DNA from: UBA1546 sp049302185
GTDB taxonomy: Bacteria > Nitrospirota > Thermodesulfovibrionia > Thermodesulfovibrionales > UBA1546
Direction of reading: 5' to 3'
Assembly: GCA_049302185.1 (NCBI GenBank)
Contig: JBAQLV010000013.1
Coordinates: 166,084-230,083 of the forward strand
DNA length: 64,000 nucleotides
Of this stretch, positions 43,074-52,399 are shown piece by piece; positions within the stretch are counted from its first letter, which is position 1; each line of letters opens with the position of its first letter. The position numbers were made by a program, and so were the translations under genes. Below the pieces are notes generated by a model, which saw only the letters and a list, made by a program, of their open reading frames with translations, did no database searches and was not told the DNA's origin.

Positions 43074-43943
43074 CTATTCCTGCTTTTTGCTTCTTGAAAG
43101 CAACTTTATGTCTTCTAATATCTCCTCTATGCTCTGATACCTGTCTTCTTTCACCTTTTTTATGCATTTAATAATCATCTCATCGAGCCAATCGGGAAGT
43201 TCAGGATTAATGTCGGTAACCCTCTGATAGCCCAACCCATCGAGACTCCCTGTGAGCGTCTCATAAAGAATTATCCCAAGCGAATAAACATCAGCGCTGG
43301 GTTGAAGTTCTATCCCCTTCAATTTTTCTGGAGACGTATATGCCGAGATGGAATACTCTGAAGTAAAGACATATTGTTGTTGCTGTCGATTATGATATTT
43401 TCAGGTGAAATGAGACCTAATTCTTTGCCTGCCTTGTATGCGTTCTGGAGTGTTTTTAGTATCTGCAGCCAAAGTTTCAAACAGTGCTTTGGCTCGATTT
43501 TGCTCCCTTTTATTATACCCCTGAGTGTTGTTTTTCCTTCAAGTGATATATTATCTCCTTGGAAAGAGGTAAGAGTATGAAGACGCTCTCTCAGTGTCCT
43601 TCAATCTATTCTCGAAAATAACTGCAGCAGAAACATACCTGCCCTCTTTTTTTTAGCGCCTCTGCTGCCTTCCTGTAATCCTCTATTAATGTAATGTGGT
43701 CTGAAGTTTTTTCCCTATAGTGTTCCTGTAAATAATCCTCACGATAAAGAATAGAACAACAACTGCCAGTATGATAATGATAATGAAAACCAAATGAAAT
43801 ATGCTCTTTATCTGTTCTATAACAGGATTGGCGCTGGAAGCATTCGCTTCTGCAGCGGCTATACTGCGGAAGGAAAGAAGGTTTGTGGCCAGAAATGCCG
43901 TGATAACATTTTTTGCTTTGTCCTGTATGTCAGAAATACGCAT
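43074..43943 (-). pseudogene. Decayed membrane-anchored Ser/Thr kinase-like gene
   Basis: Read on the minus strand across several frames. An intact start (MRISDIQDKAKNVITAF..) has a membrane segment near residues 52-70, then the frame shifts into a linker (DHITLIEDYRKAAEALKK), shifts again before LTSFQGDNISLEGKTTLRG, and once more after ENIIIDSNN, ending with the kinase C-lobe (PSADVYSLGIILYETLTG..). At least three frameshifts are needed. The catalytic loop reads GLISPENIII, lacking the HRD aspartate, so the ancestor may already have been a pseudokinase. Confidence 0.75.
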
Positions 43944-44005
43944 TTTATTTAAAACTCTTATATTTTAACTGTGTTTAATAAGAGAATCGGGTTCAATTTT
44001 TCCTT

Positions 44006-44806
44006 TCACTTAAAACTCTGATCTTCAGACGGGAATGCGCCTTTTTCTATATCTTCTTTGTAATCCTTTATTGCTTTCAGCGCCTCTTCTTTGAGATTAG
44101 CGTATCTCTTTACGAATTTTGGAACGAATCTTTCGAATAACCCGATGACATCATGAAGGACAAGAACCTGTCCGTCACAGAACGGGCCTGCGCCTATGCC
44201 TATCGTAGGGATGGAAAGCTCTTCTGTTATTTTTTTTGCAAGGTTCATCGGAATCGCTTCAAGCAAGAGTGCAAATGCGCCTGCATCCTCTGCTATGTGC
44301 GCCTCTTCAATCAGTTTTTTCTGCGCTTCCTCTGTTTTTCCCTGAACCTTATATCCTCCCATCCTGTGTATTGACTGAGGAGTAAGGCCTATATGCGCCA
44401 TAACAGGTATGTCTGATTTTGTCATTGCCCTGATGTGTTCTGCCACTTCAGCTCCGCCTTCAATCTTTATTGCCGATGCGCCTGCCTCCTTCAGAAACCT
44501 TCCTGCATTCCTTACAGCATCTTCTACGCTTGCCTGATAGGACATGAACGGCATATCTCCTATGACCATTGCATTCTTTACTGCCCTTGATACCATCTTT
44601 GTGTGATATATCATCTCATCCATCGTGACAGGAAGCGTGTTCTCAAGCCCCTGAACCACCATTCCGAGAGAGTCTCCAACAAGTATTGCATCAATGCCTG
44701 CCTCATCAACTATCTGTGCGAACGGGTAGTCGTATGCTGTAAGCATTGTGATTTTTTTCTTTTCCGTCTTTTTCTTTAAAAAGTCCTGAATGGTTATTTT
44801 AGGCAT
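44006..44806 (-). CDS. panB: 3-methyl-2-oxobutanoate hydroxymethyltransferase
   Basis: First committed step of pantothenate synthesis, forming ketopantoate with methylene-tetrahydrofolate. The 266-residue TIM-barrel enzyme has ITMLTAYDYPFAQIVDEAGIDAILVGDSLGM, with the metal-binding aspartates, then MAHIGLTPQSIHRMGGYKVQG and IGIGAGPFCDGQVLVLHD. panC and panD are not adjacent. A miniature repeat lies immediately upstream. Confidence 0.97.
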   Translation of the reverse strand: MPKITIQDFLKKKTEKKKITMLTAYDYPFAQIVDEAGIDAILVGDSLGMVVQGLENTLPVTMDEMIYHTKMVSRAVKNAMVIGDMPFMSYQASVEDAVRNAGRFLKEAGASAIKIEGGAEVAEHIRAMTKSDIPVMAHIGLTPQSIHRMGGYKVQGKTEEAQKKLIEEAHIAEDAGAFALLLEAIPMNLAKKITEELSIPTIGIGAGPFCDGQVLVLHDVIGLFERFVPKFVKRYANLKEEALKAIKDYKEDIEKGAFPSEDQSFK

Positions 44807-44841
44807 ATATTTACTCCTCTCTGATTGGTCTGAGCATCACA

Positions 44842-44969
44842 GGCAGGACATGGTATTTGAGCGGTTTTATTTTGCCGATATTCCTGAAACTTAAACAAGA
44901 AAAATAATGAGGCAAAATTCCTCGGAGGGCGTTAGCCCGAGAATGAGCGAAGATGCCATGTCCTGTCTT
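44842..44969 (-). repeat. 130-base miniature inverted-repeat element, copy A
   Basis: In minus orientation it starts GACAGGACATGGCATCTTCG and ends ATACCATGTCCTGCC, so the ends are imperfect inverted repeats. The interior holds TCGCTCATTCTCG, a GGGCTAACGCCC palindrome, CCGAGGAATTTTGCCTCAT and ATATCGGCAAAATAA. It aligns along its whole length with the element at 49982-50116 in the other orientation. Confidence 0.82.
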
Positions 44970-44984
44970 GTGATTTCCCATAAT

Positions 44985-46013
44985 CTAAAAATCAAATGTA
45001 ACTGTCTCTGAAGGTTCGCTCTCTTTAAGCGGCCCGACAGCAGTTACCCTGTATGTGTGCTTAATCCCTGTTTTCTCTCTTAAAGTGAACGCAGGGGTCA
45101 CGGATTCTTTTACGAGGTTGAATCCGTCTTTTTCATTCACTTTATCGTAAATCCTGTATTTTGTCACCCACATCTCAGGATTTTCTTTCCATGAAATAAC
45201 GACTCTATCGTCTGCGACAACTGTTTGAAACCCTTCGGGCTTTGTCGGGATAAAGGTTGAAGGGTCAACCTTTATTTCCACTGATGCCTGTCCTTCACTC
45301 CGGAATTTCTTGCTCAAAAGACTGCGGATTGTATAATAAACAGGACTGCCTGTTTCCAGATTGTCGGAATATTTGAGCGCTGTCATCGGTTCTTTATTGA
45401 TTGGGTTGATACTGTATTTGCCTTTCTCGGCGCTTCTGTAAACATTATAAAGGATATTTTCACCTGCGCTATCCCATGAGATGTGCAGGGCATCATTGCC
45501 AACCTTGAATGAGATATTCTTCGGAGCAGGAGGAACAGCTTCAGGTTTTATTGCAATTATGTTTGAATCCTCGCTGAGGATGTTTTTCAGGCTTCCGGCA
45601 ATGAGTTTGTATTTATAAAGAGCGCCTGTCTTAAAATTAACATCTGTGTAGGAATTTTCCTCCTTGGGTACGGACGCTATTTTCTGAAAGCTGCTGTCTT
45701 CTGCCCTGAGAATATGAAATTCTTTCAGGTTTTCTTTTTTTGAAGTGTACGACCATGAGAGGAAAATTCTGTCTTCTCTGTGTATTGCCTTAACAGCCGC
45801 AGGCGCAGAGGGTTTTTCATATGCTTTGAGTGTAGGAGGTCCTTTTTTCCCGCAGGAGACAAGCATGAGGCAAGCAGCAAACAACAAAAAAGATGCACGA
45901 TACACGATGCATGATGCCTGATACCCCCCTTTAATTCCCCCCTTACTAAGGGGGGATAGGGGGGGGTTGTATCCTGCATCCTGTTTTAACTGCTGAGTGC
46001 TGACCGCTTTCAT
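44985..46013 (-). CDS. Fibronectin type III repeat lipoprotein
   Basis: A 342-residue envelope lipoprotein with about three fibronectin type III-like modules (APAAVKAIHREDRIFLSWSY, APKNISFKVGNDALHISWDS, GFQTVVADDRVVISWKENP), probably a structural or binding role. The lipobox is LVSC with Cys54, followed by GKKGPP. The ATG at 46013 shares ATGA with argH. The first 50 residues, including part of the signal, are encoded by the composite repeat (NPPLSPLSKGGIKGGYQASC), so the original N-terminus was probably rebuilt. An internal start nearer to the hydrophobic stretch is possible. Confidence 0.83.
   Translation of the reverse strand: MKAVSTQQLKQDAGYNPPLSPLSKGGIKGGYQASCIVYRASFLLFAACLMLVSCGKKGPPTLKAYEKPSAPAAVKAIHREDRIFLSWSYTSKKENLKEFHILRAEDSSFQKIASVPKEENSYTDVNFKTGALYKYKLIAGSLKNILSEDSNIIAIKPEAVPPAPKNISFKVGNDALHISWDSAGENILYNVYRSAEKGKYSINPINKEPMTALKYSDNLETGSPVYYTIRSLLSKKFRSEGQASVEIKVDPSTFIPTKPEGFQTVVADDRVVISWKENPEMWVTKYRIYDKVNEKDGFNLVKESVTPAFTLREKTGIKHTYRVTAVGPLKESEPSETVTFDF
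45891..45983. repeat. Composite repeat at the start of the lipoprotein gene
   Basis: Heptamer arm (GATGCACGATACACGATGC and on), GC-rich palindromic core (ATACCCCCC..CTTACTAAG..GGGGGTTGTAT) and second arm (TTGTATCCTGCATCCTG). The core and inner arms match the murG-murC element at 26050-26131 almost base for base in reverse orientation. Confidence 0.88.
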
Positions 46014-47383
46014 TTTATCAGCCGTTTCAGCCTCTTAATCTGTTTTTTCACTTCCGATGGAGAGGTCCCGCCTCTTGAGTTCTTTGCATTCACAGAATCT
46101 TCAGCGCTGAGACGCGAGTAGATGTCTTTTGAAATAGTATTAGAAAAATTTCTAAACTCGTTTATGGAAATTTCTCCAAGCTGCTTTTTGTTCTTAATGC
46201 AGTAACGGACAATTTTTCCTGTTATCTCATGCGCCTGTCTGAATGGAACACCTTTTTTTACGAGATATTCGGCTATATCTGTTGCAGTGGAATATGCTTT
46301 GCCTGCAGCCTCACGCATCCTCTCACTCATAAATTTTATTTGGGGCATCATCTGTGCAAGGACTGTCAGGCATGATTTAACGGTGTCCACGGTGTCAAAG
46401 ACAGGTATCTTGTCTTCCTGCATATCCCTATTATATGCAAGGGGCAGTCCCTTCATCACTGTCATGAGCGCTATCATGTTTCCGTATATTCTTCCGCTTT
46501 TCCCTCTTATTAATTCGGCAACATCAGGGTTTTTCTTCTGAGGCATTATGCTTGAGCCTGTTGTGAACGCGTCAGGCAGTTCAATAAATGAAAACTCCTC
46601 TGTTGACCAAAGGATGAGTTCTTCTGCAAAGCGAGACAGGTGCATCATGAGTATGCCTGCATCTGTTAAAAACTCTATTGCGAAGTCCCTGTCCGAGACA
46701 GCGTCAATGCTGTTTTCAGCAATGGCTTTAAATCCAAGCAGCTTCGCGGCATAAGACCTGTCAACCGGCAGTGATGTGCCTGCCAGCGCGCATGAGCCGA
46801 GAGGAAGGACATTTATCCTCTTAAGAGAATCTTCAAAGCGTTCCCTGTCCCTCCGGAGCATCTCAACATAGGCAAGGAGATGATGCGATAGGAGAACAGG
46901 CTGCGCCCTCTGCAGATGCGTATAGCCAGGCATGATGATCCCGATGTTATTTTCCGCGGCATTGAGCAGTGTTTTTTGCAGGTTTTTAATGAGCGCAATT
47001 GTTTCTTTTGTCTCAGCCCTAAGATAGAGTCTCAGGTCAAGGGCAACCTGGTCATTTCTTGAACGAGCTGTATGGAGTTTTTTACCTGCGTCCCCAATAT
47101 TTTTTATAAGCGCCGCTTCAATGTTCATGTGAATATCTTCAAGTTCAACTGCAAATCTAAATCTGCCTGTTTCAATTTCTCCTGCGATATTCTTCAGTCC
47201 GTTGATTATTGCTGATGAGTCTTTCTGAGAGATGATCTTCTGCTTGCCGAGCATCTTTGCATGGGCAATGCTTCCCTCAATGTCGTATTTCCACAGCCTA
47301 CGGTCAAATGAGATTGATTCTGTGAAATACTCTACGGTCTTTGATGTTTTTTCAGTAAACCTTCCTGCCCACGGTTTTTTCAT
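46010..47383 (-). CDS. argH: Argininosuccinate lyase
   Basis: Last step of arginine synthesis, splitting argininosuccinate into arginine and fumarate. The 457 residues have the superfamily signature GSSIMPQKKNPD (about 272), HTARSRNDQVALDLRLY and the start WAGRFTEKTSKTVEYFTESI. No argG or argF is adjacent. It is followed directly (ATGA overlap) by the fibronectin-III lipoprotein gene, a gene pair I have seen described for argH and small lipoproteins in some other bacteria. Confidence 0.97.
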   Translation of the reverse strand: MKKPWAGRFTEKTSKTVEYFTESISFDRRLWKYDIEGSIAHAKMLGKQKIISQKDSSAIINGLKNIAGEIETGRFRFAVELEDIHMNIEAALIKNIGDAGKKLHTARSRNDQVALDLRLYLRAETKETIALIKNLQKTLLNAAENNIGIIMPGYTHLQRAQPVLLSHHLLAYVEMLRRDRERFEDSLKRINVLPLGSCALAGTSLPVDRSYAAKLLGFKAIAENSIDAVSDRDFAIEFLTDAGILMMHLSRFAEELILWSTEEFSFIELPDAFTTGSSIMPQKKNPDVAELIRGKSGRIYGNMIALMTVMKGLPLAYNRDMQEDKIPVFDTVDTVKSCLTVLAQMMPQIKFMSERMREAAGKAYSTATDIAEYLVKKGVPFRQAHEITGKIVRYCIKNKKQLGEISINEFRNFSNTISKDIYSRLSAEDSVNAKNSRGGTSPSEVKKQIKRLKRLIK

Positions 47384-47482
47384 ACTGTGTAAGAATAAAA
47401 TTTTAATGATAATGTGTCAAGTGTTTTTGTTATAAGGCTACCCCTGCCCTGCCTTTGTAGAGTGCTGAGTTTTGCAGGGGTT

Positions 47483-47515
47483 ACCCTGTTAGAAATAGAG
47501 AATTTCTAACAGGGT
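47483..47515. repeat. Perfect GTTAGAAA hairpin upstream of rpsO
   Basis: ACCCTGTTAGAAAT and ATTTCTAACAGGGT form a perfect 14-bp stem with a 5-base loop. Related hairpins are at 52283 and 55709. It lies 64 bases before the rpsO start; whether it acts in the leader is unknown. Confidence 0.8.
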
Positions 47516-47578
47516 TTACAGAATTAAAGCCGTTATGTTATCCTTTAACTTACCTAAAAACAGGAAGGTGGTGAGTTA

Positions 47579-47848
47579 ATGCCTCTCAATAAAGAAAAGA
47601 AACAGACGATTATGGAACAGTACAAAGTTCACGAAAAGGATACCGGCTCTCCGGAAGTTCAGCTGGCTATTCTGAGTGAGAGGATAAATTATCTTACAGA
47701 ACATTTCAGAACCCACAAAAGCGACCACCATTCACGCCGTGGACTTCTTAAACTTGTCAGTCAGAGGAGAAAGCTGCTTGATTATCTGAAGGCCTCAAGC
47801 AAGGAACGATACGCGAAGGTGATTGAACGGTTAGGGCTTAGAAAATAG
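47579..47848 (+). CDS. rpsO: Ribosomal protein S15
   Basis: Small-subunit protein that binds the central domain of 16S rRNA. The 89 residues match the family: HEKDTGSPEVQLAILSERINYLTEHFRTHKSDHHSRRGLLKLVSQRRKLLDYL in order (rRNA-binding helices). AGGAAGGTGG lies before the ATG. As in most bacteria pnp follows directly. S15 often represses its own mRNA through a leader structure, but I could not pick one out with confidence. Confidence 0.98.
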   Translation: MPLNKEKKQTIMEQYKVHEKDTGSPEVQLAILSERINYLTEHFRTHKSDHHSRRGLLKLVSQRRKLLDYLKASSKERYAKVIERLGLRK

Positions 47849-47876
47849 AAAATAGAAAAGAGAGGATTGATGATTG

Positions 47877-49970
47877 ATGACTAAAGTAGAGATTGAGATT
47901 AGAGGAAAGAAGCTTATTATTGAAACAGGCGAGATTGCAAAGCAATCAGACGGATCAGTTGTTGTAAGGTATGGCGATACAGTTGTGCTGGCGACGGCAG
48001 TCGCAGCAAAAAACGCAAGAGAAGGACTTGATTTTTTCCCCCTTACTATAGATTATCAGGAGAAGGCTTATTCTGCAGGAAAGATCCCGGGAGGATTTTT
48101 TAAGAGGGAAGGCAGGCAGAGCGAAAAGGAAGTTCTTACCTCCCGTCTTATAGACCGTCCTATACGTCCATTATTCCCGAAGGGGTTTTCTTGTGAGACT
48201 CAGGGGATTGTTTCTGTTCTTTCATACGGCGATGAGAATGTATCCGATGTCTTCGGAATAACCGGCATGTCTGCTGCGCTGATGATTTCCGATATCCCGT
48301 TTGACGGGCCTGTCGCTGCTGTTAGAGTCGGGAGGATTAACGGAGATTTCATTATAAATCCTGATTTATCGGAATTAGAGAAACTTGACATGAACCTTGT
48401 TGTCGCTGGAACTAAAGATTCTGTTCTGATGGTTGAGGGAGCAACATCTGAGGTTTCGGAGGAGGCGCTTCTTAAGGCGATAGATTATGCTCATGCAGAG
48501 ATTAAACACATTGCTGCAGTGCAGATAGACCTCAGGAATGCTGTTGGTAAGGAGAAACGCGTGGTAACTCCTCCTGTGGTTGATGAAGAGCTGAGGGCTA
48601 AAGTAAAGGAACATGTGATTGAAAGGATGAAAGAAGCGGTAAAAATACCGGGCAAGCAGACGAGGCAGGATACACTTGACCTGATTCTGGATGAGACTAC
48701 AAAGCATTTCAATACTCCAGAAAAAAATATGAGCAAAGATATAGCCGATGCATTTTTTGAACTTGAAAAAGACCTTGTAAGAAGGATGATTATAGAAAAG
48801 GGGATACGGTCTGACGGAAGAAAACCCGATGAGATAAGGCATATAAGTTCAAGGGTGGGACTGCTTCCGAGGGCTCACGGCTCTGCTCTCTTTGTGAGGG
48901 GCGAGACACAGGCGCTTGTTGTGGCAACACTCGGCACTGCTGATGACGAACAGAGGATTGACTCGCTTGAGGGAGAGAGCTATAAGACATTTATGCTCCA
49001 TTATAATTTCCCTCCTTTCAGCGTTGGAGAGGTAAAGCCGCTGCGTTCACCGGGAAGGCGAGAGATAGGACATGGAGTTCTCGCAGAAAGGGCGCTTAAG
49101 TCTGTAATCCCTTCGAAGGAAGTATTTCCTTATACAATAAGAATCGTTTCAGATATCCTTGAATCAAACGGCTCGTCTTCAATGGCGACAGTATGCGGCG
49201 GCACGCTGGCGCTTATGGATGCAGGCGTTCCGATAAAGGCTCCGGTTGCAGGCATTGCAATGGGATTGGTGCAGGAAGGCGACAAAAATATTGTTCTTAC
49301 GGATATTCTGGGGCTGGAAGACCATCTCGGCGATATGGATTTCAAGGTTACAGGAACAGAGAACGGCATTACAGCATTTCAGCTTGATGTGAAGACAGGC
49401 GGTATAAATTACTCTATCATGGAGAAGGCGCTTGAGCAGGCAAAACAGGGAAGGCTTTTCATACTCTCCAAAATAAAAGAGGCAATATCGGCGCCGAGAG
49501 AACAACTCTCTCCTCATGCGCCGAGGATATATACAATGCAGATAAAACAGGAAAAGATAAGGGATGTCATCGGCACGGGCGGGAAGGTGATAAGGGGAAT
49601 AATAGAGCAAACAGGGGTTAAGATAAACATTGATGATGCAGGCGTGATAAACATTGCGTCTGCTGATGAAACATCAGCCCAGAAGGCGATAGAGATAATC
49701 AACGGAATTATTGCGGAGGCTGAAATTGGAAGGATATATCTCGGGAAGGTAAAGCGCATTGTCGATTTTGGGGCATTTGTAGAGATAATGCCGGGCACCG
49801 AAGGCCTTCTCCACATATCGCAGATAGACTTCAAGAGAATAGATAAGGTCACTGATGTGCTCAAAGAGGGAGAAGAAGTCCTTGTAAAGGTCTTGGAGGT
49901 AGACAGGACCGGCAAAATCCGTCTTAGCAGGAAAGAGGCTATGCGGGAGAAGGATGCCGTAAAGGAATAG
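47877..49970 (+). CDS. pnp: Polyribonucleotide nucleotidyltransferase
   Basis: Trimeric 3'-5' phosphorolytic exonuclease of mRNA decay. I chose ATG 47877 (GAGGA ten bases upstream) giving 697 residues. Two RNase PH domains are present (first from VEIEIRGKKLII, second with GRKPDEIRHISSRVGLLPRAHGSALF), then a KH domain (VIGTGGKVIRGIIEQTG, about 570) and an S1 domain (IYLGKVKRIVDFGAFVEIMPGTEGLLHISQI). A short GAAAATA heptamer array lies in the rpsO-pnp gap. Confidence 0.97.
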   Translation: MTKVEIEIRGKKLIIETGEIAKQSDGSVVVRYGDTVVLATAVAAKNAREGLDFFPLTIDYQEKAYSAGKIPGGFFKREGRQSEKEVLTSRLIDRPIRPLFPKGFSCETQGIVSVLSYGDENVSDVFGITGMSAALMISDIPFDGPVAAVRVGRINGDFIINPDLSELEKLDMNLVVAGTKDSVLMVEGATSEVSEEALLKAIDYAHAEIKHIAAVQIDLRNAVGKEKRVVTPPVVDEELRAKVKEHVIERMKEAVKIPGKQTRQDTLDLILDETTKHFNTPEKNMSKDIADAFFELEKDLVRRMIIEKGIRSDGRKPDEIRHISSRVGLLPRAHGSALFVRGETQALVVATLGTADDEQRIDSLEGESYKTFMLHYNFPPFSVGEVKPLRSPGRREIGHGVLAERALKSVIPSKEVFPYTIRIVSDILESNGSSSMATVCGGTLALMDAGVPIKAPVAGIAMGLVQEGDKNIVLTDILGLEDHLGDMDFKVTGTENGITAFQLDVKTGGINYSIMEKALEQAKQGRLFILSKIKEAISAPREQLSPHAPRIYTMQIKQEKIRDVIGTGGKVIRGIIEQTGVKINIDDAGVINIASADETSAQKAIEIINGIIAEAEIGRIYLGKVKRIVDFGAFVEIMPGTEGLLHISQIDFKRIDKVTDVLKEGEEVLVKVLEVDRTGKIRLSRKEAMREKDAVKE

Positions 49971-49981
49971 GGTTTAATTTA

Positions 49982-50116
49982 AAGACAGGACATAGTATCC
50001 TCGCTCATTCTCGCCCCGATAGGATCGGGGCTCCGAGGATTTTGCCTCATGATTTTTATATGGCTTACTGTCGGACTATCGGCAAAATAAGCCGCTTGGA
50101 CACTATGCCCTATCTT
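49982..50116 (+). repeat. 130-base miniature inverted-repeat element, copy B
   Basis: Starts AAGACAGGACATAGTATCC, then TCGCTCATTCTCG, a CCCCGATAGGATCGGGG palindrome, CCGAGGATTTTGCCTCAT, CTATCGGCAAAATAA and ends CACTATGCCCTATC. It matches copy A at 44842-44969 in opposite orientation and fills most of the gap between pnp and the M16 protease gene. Confidence 0.82.
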
Positions 50117-50196
50117 TTATTCTAAATATCAAAAATCGCTCTGAAGCGAACAAGCTATTACTTCTTATTGTCCGTTGTGCTTTAAGAAAGGACATT

Positions 50197-51444
50197 ATGT
50201 TTAAAAAAACTTATCTTGAAAACGGCATACCGGTAGTTATGGAACAGGTCAAGGATGTCCGTTCTGTCGCCCTTGGCGTATGGGTTAAGGTCGGCTCCAG
50301 GAACGAACTGCCTGAGAAGAACGGCATATCGCATTTCCTTGAACACATGTTTTTCAAAGGCACGCAGAAACGTTCTGCGAGAGATATCGCCGTTGATACG
50401 GATTCAATGGGAGGCGACCTGAATGCATTTACTTCACGGGAAAGCACAACATTCTATATCAAAGTCCTTGATGAATATTTTGATAAGGGCATAGAACTCC
50501 TGTCTGATATATTCATTCACTCTACGTTCCCGGAAGAAGATATTGAGAAAGAAAAGGGGATTATCAAAGAAGAGATAAAGATGGTTGAGGATACGCCTGA
50601 CGACTACATATATGACCTCTTCAACCAGACAATATGGGGTAGTGAAGGCATAGGACAGTCCATACTCGGCAGGAGAGAGACGATTAAATCGTTCATAAGG
50701 GAAGACCTTGTCAGCCACACAAAAAAACATTACGGGACAAAGGGCATTGTTATATCGTGCGCAGGAAATTTTGAAACAGACAGGCTTCTTGATGCGCTAA
50801 ATCATAATTTTAGTTCTCTCAGGAAAGGGTCAGAGCCTGAAAAAGAACCGCAGTCTCTGTTTAACAGCAGGATCAGAGTTCACAGCAAAGAGCTCTCTGA
50901 AGTTCATCTGTGTCTCGGCGTTGAAGGCATGCCGCAGGCAAGCAAAGACAGGTATGTATTGTTCATTCTGAATACGATTCTCGGCGGAGGCGTTAGTTCG
51001 CGGCTTTTCCAGGAGATAAGGGAGAAAAGAGGGCTTGCGTATTCTGTTTATTCATATATATCATCATACGCTGATACAGGGGTATTGGCTGTCTATGCCG
51101 GGACAGGAAAAAAGAAAGTATCGCAGGTGATAGAGCTTGTTCTCAAAGAACTCAGAGGTCTGGCAGACATGCTTTCGGATGTTGATGTAGAAAGGGCAAA
51201 GGCTCAGCTCAAGGGCAATCTTATTCTCGGCCTTGAATCAACGAGCAGCAGGATGCAGAACATTGCACGTCAGGAGATGTATTACGGCAGGTATTACTCG
51301 CCTTCGGAAATAATAAAAGAAATAAATTCTATAAACCTCAGACAGGTTAAAGAACTCACAGAGAAACTGATAAGCGGGAACGAGGTTGCCCTTACAGCGC
51401 TGGGGCCTGTCAGCGAAAATGACTTTAAGGGGATAATGGGTTAA
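50197..51444 (+). CDS. M16 family zinc metallopeptidase
   Basis: Pitrilysin/processing-peptidase-like protease, 415 residues, two homologous halves. The inverted zinc motif HFLEH (about residues 46-50) is intact, with the downstream glutamate in KEEIKMVEDTPDDY; the second half carries LNTILGGGVSSRLFQEIREKRGLAYSVYS, the R-Y pair region of the family. Single-chain M16B enzymes of this size act as dimers. It commonly follows pnp in other bacteria, as here. Confidence 0.95.
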   Translation: MFKKTYLENGIPVVMEQVKDVRSVALGVWVKVGSRNELPEKNGISHFLEHMFFKGTQKRSARDIAVDTDSMGGDLNAFTSRESTTFYIKVLDEYFDKGIELLSDIFIHSTFPEEDIEKEKGIIKEEIKMVEDTPDDYIYDLFNQTIWGSEGIGQSILGRRETIKSFIREDLVSHTKKHYGTKGIVISCAGNFETDRLLDALNHNFSSLRKGSEPEKEPQSLFNSRIRVHSKELSEVHLCLGVEGMPQASKDRYVLFILNTILGGGVSSRLFQEIREKRGLAYSVYSYISSYADTGVLAVYAGTGKKKVSQVIELVLKELRGLADMLSDVDVERAKAQLKGNLILGLESTSSRMQNIARQEMYYGRYYSPSEIIKEINSINLRQVKELTEKLISGNEVALTALGPVSENDFKGIMG

Positions 51445-51480
51445 AGAGATAGTTTATATATGGAAAAAGCAGGTTAAACA

Positions 51481-52272
51481 GTGAAGTTTCTTGCAGCAGG
51501 ACAATCAGACAAGGGCGTTTCAAGGTCAAACAATGAGGATAATTTTTGCGTTGATGAAGATTTGCGCCTTTTTATCGTTGCCGACGGCATGGGCGGGGCT
51601 GCGGCAGGAGAGGTTGCAAGCAGGATGGCGGTAGAGACAATAAGGGATCATGTTAAGCGTTCCTCTGGGGGTAATGAGCCTTTTTGGGGCGATTATGATA
51701 AAAGGTTCTCCGATGCATCAAACAGGATTGCATCAGGCATAAGGCTCGCCAATCAGGCGATATATGAGGCATCGCAGAGCAATGTTAAATGGCGCGGCAT
51801 GGGGACAACAGTTGCTACTGCCTTGCTTGACGGCAGTAAAATGAGCATAGCGCATGCAGGGGACAGCAGGATTTATCTTATCAGGACAAGTTCAATTATC
51901 CAGCTTACTGACGACCATTCAATAGTGTCTGAGCAGGTAAAAAGCGGACTGCTCACAAAAGAAGAGGCAGAGGGCTCTGAGGTAAGAAATATTATTACAA
52001 GGGCGCTCGGCACGATGCCTTCCGTGGAAGTTGACCTTGACGAAATAGACATTATGGATGGCGACAGGGTTGTCCTGTGCAGTGACGGACTTACAACTAT
52101 GGTTCCTGACAGCGTTATCCTTTCTACAGTTGCTGTTTCTGATGAACCTGACAGGGCATGCAGCGCACTTATTGATATTGCCAATAAAAACGGAGGAAAG
52201 GATAATATAACTGTGGCGCTTGTATATTTGTTTGAGGATAAAACTTTCCCTAAAAAGAATAGCAGTTTTTAA
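51481..52272 (+). CDS. PP2C-type Ser/Thr protein phosphatase
   Basis: Metal-dependent phosphatase of 263 residues starting at GTG 51481. Metal-binding motifs are visible: DNFCVDEDLRLFIVADGMGG (about 20-39), GTTVATALLDGSKMSIAHAGDSRIYL, LTDDHS, SDGLT and GGKDNITVAL. Such phosphatases usually counter a Hanks-type kinase; no intact kinase gene is adjacent, though a decayed one is at 43.1-43.9 kb. It lies 36 bases after the M16 gene on the same strand. Confidence 0.95.
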   Translation: MKFLAAGQSDKGVSRSNNEDNFCVDEDLRLFIVADGMGGAAAGEVASRMAVETIRDHVKRSSGGNEPFWGDYDKRFSDASNRIASGIRLANQAIYEASQSNVKWRGMGTTVATALLDGSKMSIAHAGDSRIYLIRTSSIIQLTDDHSIVSEQVKSGLLTKEEAEGSEVRNIITRALGTMPSVEVDLDEIDIMDGDRVVLCSDGLTTMVPDSVILSTVAVSDEPDRACSALIDIANKNGGKDNITVALVYLFEDKTFPKKNSSF

Positions 52273-52282
52273 TTTGCCTTTG

Positions 52283-52315
52283 CCCCGTTAGAAAGCCACG
52301 TCCTTTCTAACGGGG
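52283..52315. repeat. GTTAGAAA hairpin after the phosphatase gene
   Basis: CCCCGTTAGAAAG and CTTTCTAACGGGG form a 13-bp stem with a 7-base loop, 10 bases after the phosphatase stop. Same family as 47483-47515. The position would suit a terminator, but only TTT follows. Confidence 0.75.
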
Positions 52316-52399
52316 TTTGCTGCAATTCTGGCAACCTGAATGACTGTATTTTTAGAACTGCTGTTTTTGATTTTTCTGAAATACCTTAAAAGCCTGCTT

